A DNA stretch of 7,302 bases from Synergistaceae bacterium (lineage in GTDB: Bacteria; Synergistota; Synergistia; Synergistales; Synergistaceae), in NCBI GenBank assembly GCA_028702015.1, contig JAQVPO010000066.1, forward strand, positions 1 to 7,302. Reading direction: 5' to 3'. This document shows, piece after piece, positions 6,146 to 7,302 of this stretch; position 1 is the first letter of the stretch; every line of letters begins with the position of its first letter. Under the pieces are notes generated by a model, which worked only from the letters and a program-made list of their open reading frames with translations, did not search any database and had not been told where the DNA came from. Both the position numbers and the translations under genes were made by a program.

Positions 6146-7302
6146 TCAGATGTCAAGGTTCCTTACTTCGTGTCCGTACGTTTCGATAAATTTCCTGCGC
6201 GGCTCAACATTGTCACCCATTAATATGCCGAAGAGTTCGTCTGCTTCTACCGCATCCTGAACTTCTACCCGATTCACTATCCTGTTTTCAGGGTTCATTG
6301 TGGTATCCCAAAGCTGCTCCGCATTCATTTCTCCCAGCCCTTTATAACGCTGCACATCAACTTTTTTCCCTGCCGCGGAAGCCTGAATATCCTTCATATC
6401 TTTTTCTGAGAAGCAATATGATACTTCTTTCCCCACCTGTACCCTGTAGAGAGGGGGCTGCGCTACATATAAATATCCTCTTTCAATTATCTGCGGCATA
6501 TATCTGAAGAATAGGGTAAGCAGCAGTGTGCGGATATGGGCTCCGTCGACATCGGCATCGGCCATTATGAATATTTTGTGGTAACGGAGTTTATCCTCGT
6601 TGAAATCATCGCCTACACCGGCTCCCAGGGCGAGTATTATATTCCTTATGGTCTCGCTCCCCAGGATTTTTTCCAGGCGGGCTTTTTCAACGTTGAGGAT
6701 TTTTCCCCTTAGAGGAAGTATCGCCTGAAATTCGCGGTTTCTGCCCTGTTTGTCGCTGCCTCCTGCGCTGTCTCCTTCAACGATGTAGAGTTCGCAGTCG
6801 GCTGCATTCCTGTTGGAGCAGTCAGCCAGCTTTCCTGGCAGAGTGAGTCCGCTCATGACAGATTTTCTTCTGACAAGGTCCTTTGCCTTCTTGGCTGCTT
6901 CCCTGGCCTGCCTTGCTCTGAGTGCGCTCTCTACTATCGGTTTCAGTATTTCCGGTCTTTCTTCGAGAACTTCCTTCAGCCCTTCGTATACGAGCGAATC
7001 AACTATGCCCTTTACATCACCATTGCCCAGTTTTGTCTTAGTCTGGCCTTCGAACTGCGGCTCCATGACTTTTACAGATATTACAGCGGTCAGGCCTTCC
7101 TTGAGATCGTCTCCCGAGAGGTTGGAATCTTTTTCTTTGAGTATCTTCAGCTTTCTTGCCTCATCGTTTACTGCTCTCGTAAGAGCTGTTCTGAAGCCGG
7201 CTACGTGCGTGCCTCCTTCGACAGTGTGTATGAGGTTTACAAAGCCATAGAGACGCTCCATATAAGTGTCGTTGTACTGTATGGCGACTTCTATCTCAGT
7301 TT
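6146..7302 (-). CDS. gyrB: DNA gyrase subunit B, C-terminal 384 residues (cut by right window edge)
   Basis: ATPase and TOPRIM subunit of DNA gyrase, which with GyrA introduces negative supercoils. The reading frame runs off the right edge, so the N-terminal ATP-binding domain is mostly outside; complete proteins without the E. coli-type insertion are about 630-650 aa. In fragment numbering (first full codon at 7300), [14 protein letters not shown] at about 29-42 and the QTK loop in [10 protein letters not shown] at about 84-93 belong to the transducer domain. The TOPRIM domain carries [24 protein letters not shown] from 175 (catalytic glutamate in EGDSAGG), [13 protein letters not shown] and the metal-binding [14 protein letters not shown] from 248. 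RYKGLGEMN follows, and the C terminus reads [17 protein letters not shown]. Only about 25 residues separate PPLYRVQVG from the YKGLGEMN region, so the large E. coli insertion is absent. GyrB is preferred over ParE from the close match of the tail and TOPRIM blocks. No gyrA follows; the gene ends at its own terminator. Confidence 0.96.
   Translation of the reverse strand, partial: TEIEVAIQYNDTYMERLYGFVNLIHTVEGGTHVAGFRTALTRAVNDEARKLKILKEKDSNLSGDDLKEGLTAVISVKVMEPQFEGQTKTKLGNGDVKGIVDSLVYEGLKEVLEERPEILKPIVESALRARQAREAAKKAKDLVRRKSVMSGLTLPGKLADCSNRNAADCELYIVEGDSAGGSDKQGRNREFQAILPLRGKILNVEKARLEKILGSETIRNIILALGAGVGDDFNEDKLRYHKIFIMADADVDGAHIRTLLLTLFFRYMPQIIERGYLYVAQPPLYRVQVGKEVSYCFSEKDMKDIQASAAGKKVDVQRYKGLGEMNAEQLWDTTMNPENRIVNRVEVQDAVEADELFGILMGDNVEPRRKFIETYGHEVRNLDI

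Noticed and set aside
6681..6778. Possible quinolone-resistance change in GyrB (arginine in PLRGK where E. coli has lysine 447)
   Set aside because: Arginine at this position is common in GyrB of many phyla and is a conservative change; EGDSAGG and DADVDG are intact, so there is no sign of acquired resistance.
6813..7250. Plus-strand open frame of 145 codons opposite gyrB
   Set aside because: Antisense to the conserved transducer region of gyrB, Ser-rich with no recognisable domain.

Overview
The window holds five genes, all on the minus strand, so transcription runs from high to low coordinates. In transcription order they are: the 3' part of gyrB (DNA gyrase subunit B, cut by the right edge); a 217-base AT-rich gap with a strong intrinsic terminator for gyrB and a probable promoter; a complete tripartite RND efflux operon of inner-membrane pump, TolC-family outer-membrane channel and periplasmic adaptor; and the 5' part of gpmA (2,3-bisphosphoglycerate-dependent phosphoglycerate mutase, cut by the left edge). 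There is no convincing gene on the plus strand, and I see no RNA gene, CRISPR array, insertion sequence or phage gene. The only gap over about 200 bases is 5929-6145.

A TolC-type channel plus an RND pump requires an outer membrane, so the organism is a diderm. The visible part of GyrB lacks the large insertion that Escherichia coli-type GyrB carries between the TOPRIM domain and the C-terminal tail. GyrB ends in a Firmicutes-like R-N-L-D-I, and the pump has a V-V-N-N-A-I-L-L-V-D TM10 motif of the kind seen in pumps outside the AcrB group. Together this suggests a non-proteobacterial diderm, such as Synergistota or Negativicutes. That placement is inference and is not proved by the window.

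The efflux genes work as one machine. The pump captures substrate from the inner membrane or periplasm and is driven by the proton gradient. The adaptor bridges it to the TolC-like channel, which opens to the outside. The three reading frames are joined by two ATGA stop/start overlaps, so they are almost certainly one mRNA with coupled translation. The order (pump, channel, adaptor) is the reverse of the textbook adaptor-pump-channel order. gpmA follows the adaptor after only 12 bases with its own strong Shine-Dalgarno sequence, so a glycolytic enzyme probably lies on the same transcript, at least in part. No regulator gene is visible.

This is mostly an ordinary chromosomal region. The points worth a second look are the missing second aspartate in TM4 of the pump, the gene order, the gpmA linkage, and the inverted repeats in the promoter region. 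I found no sign of an undescribed biological system.
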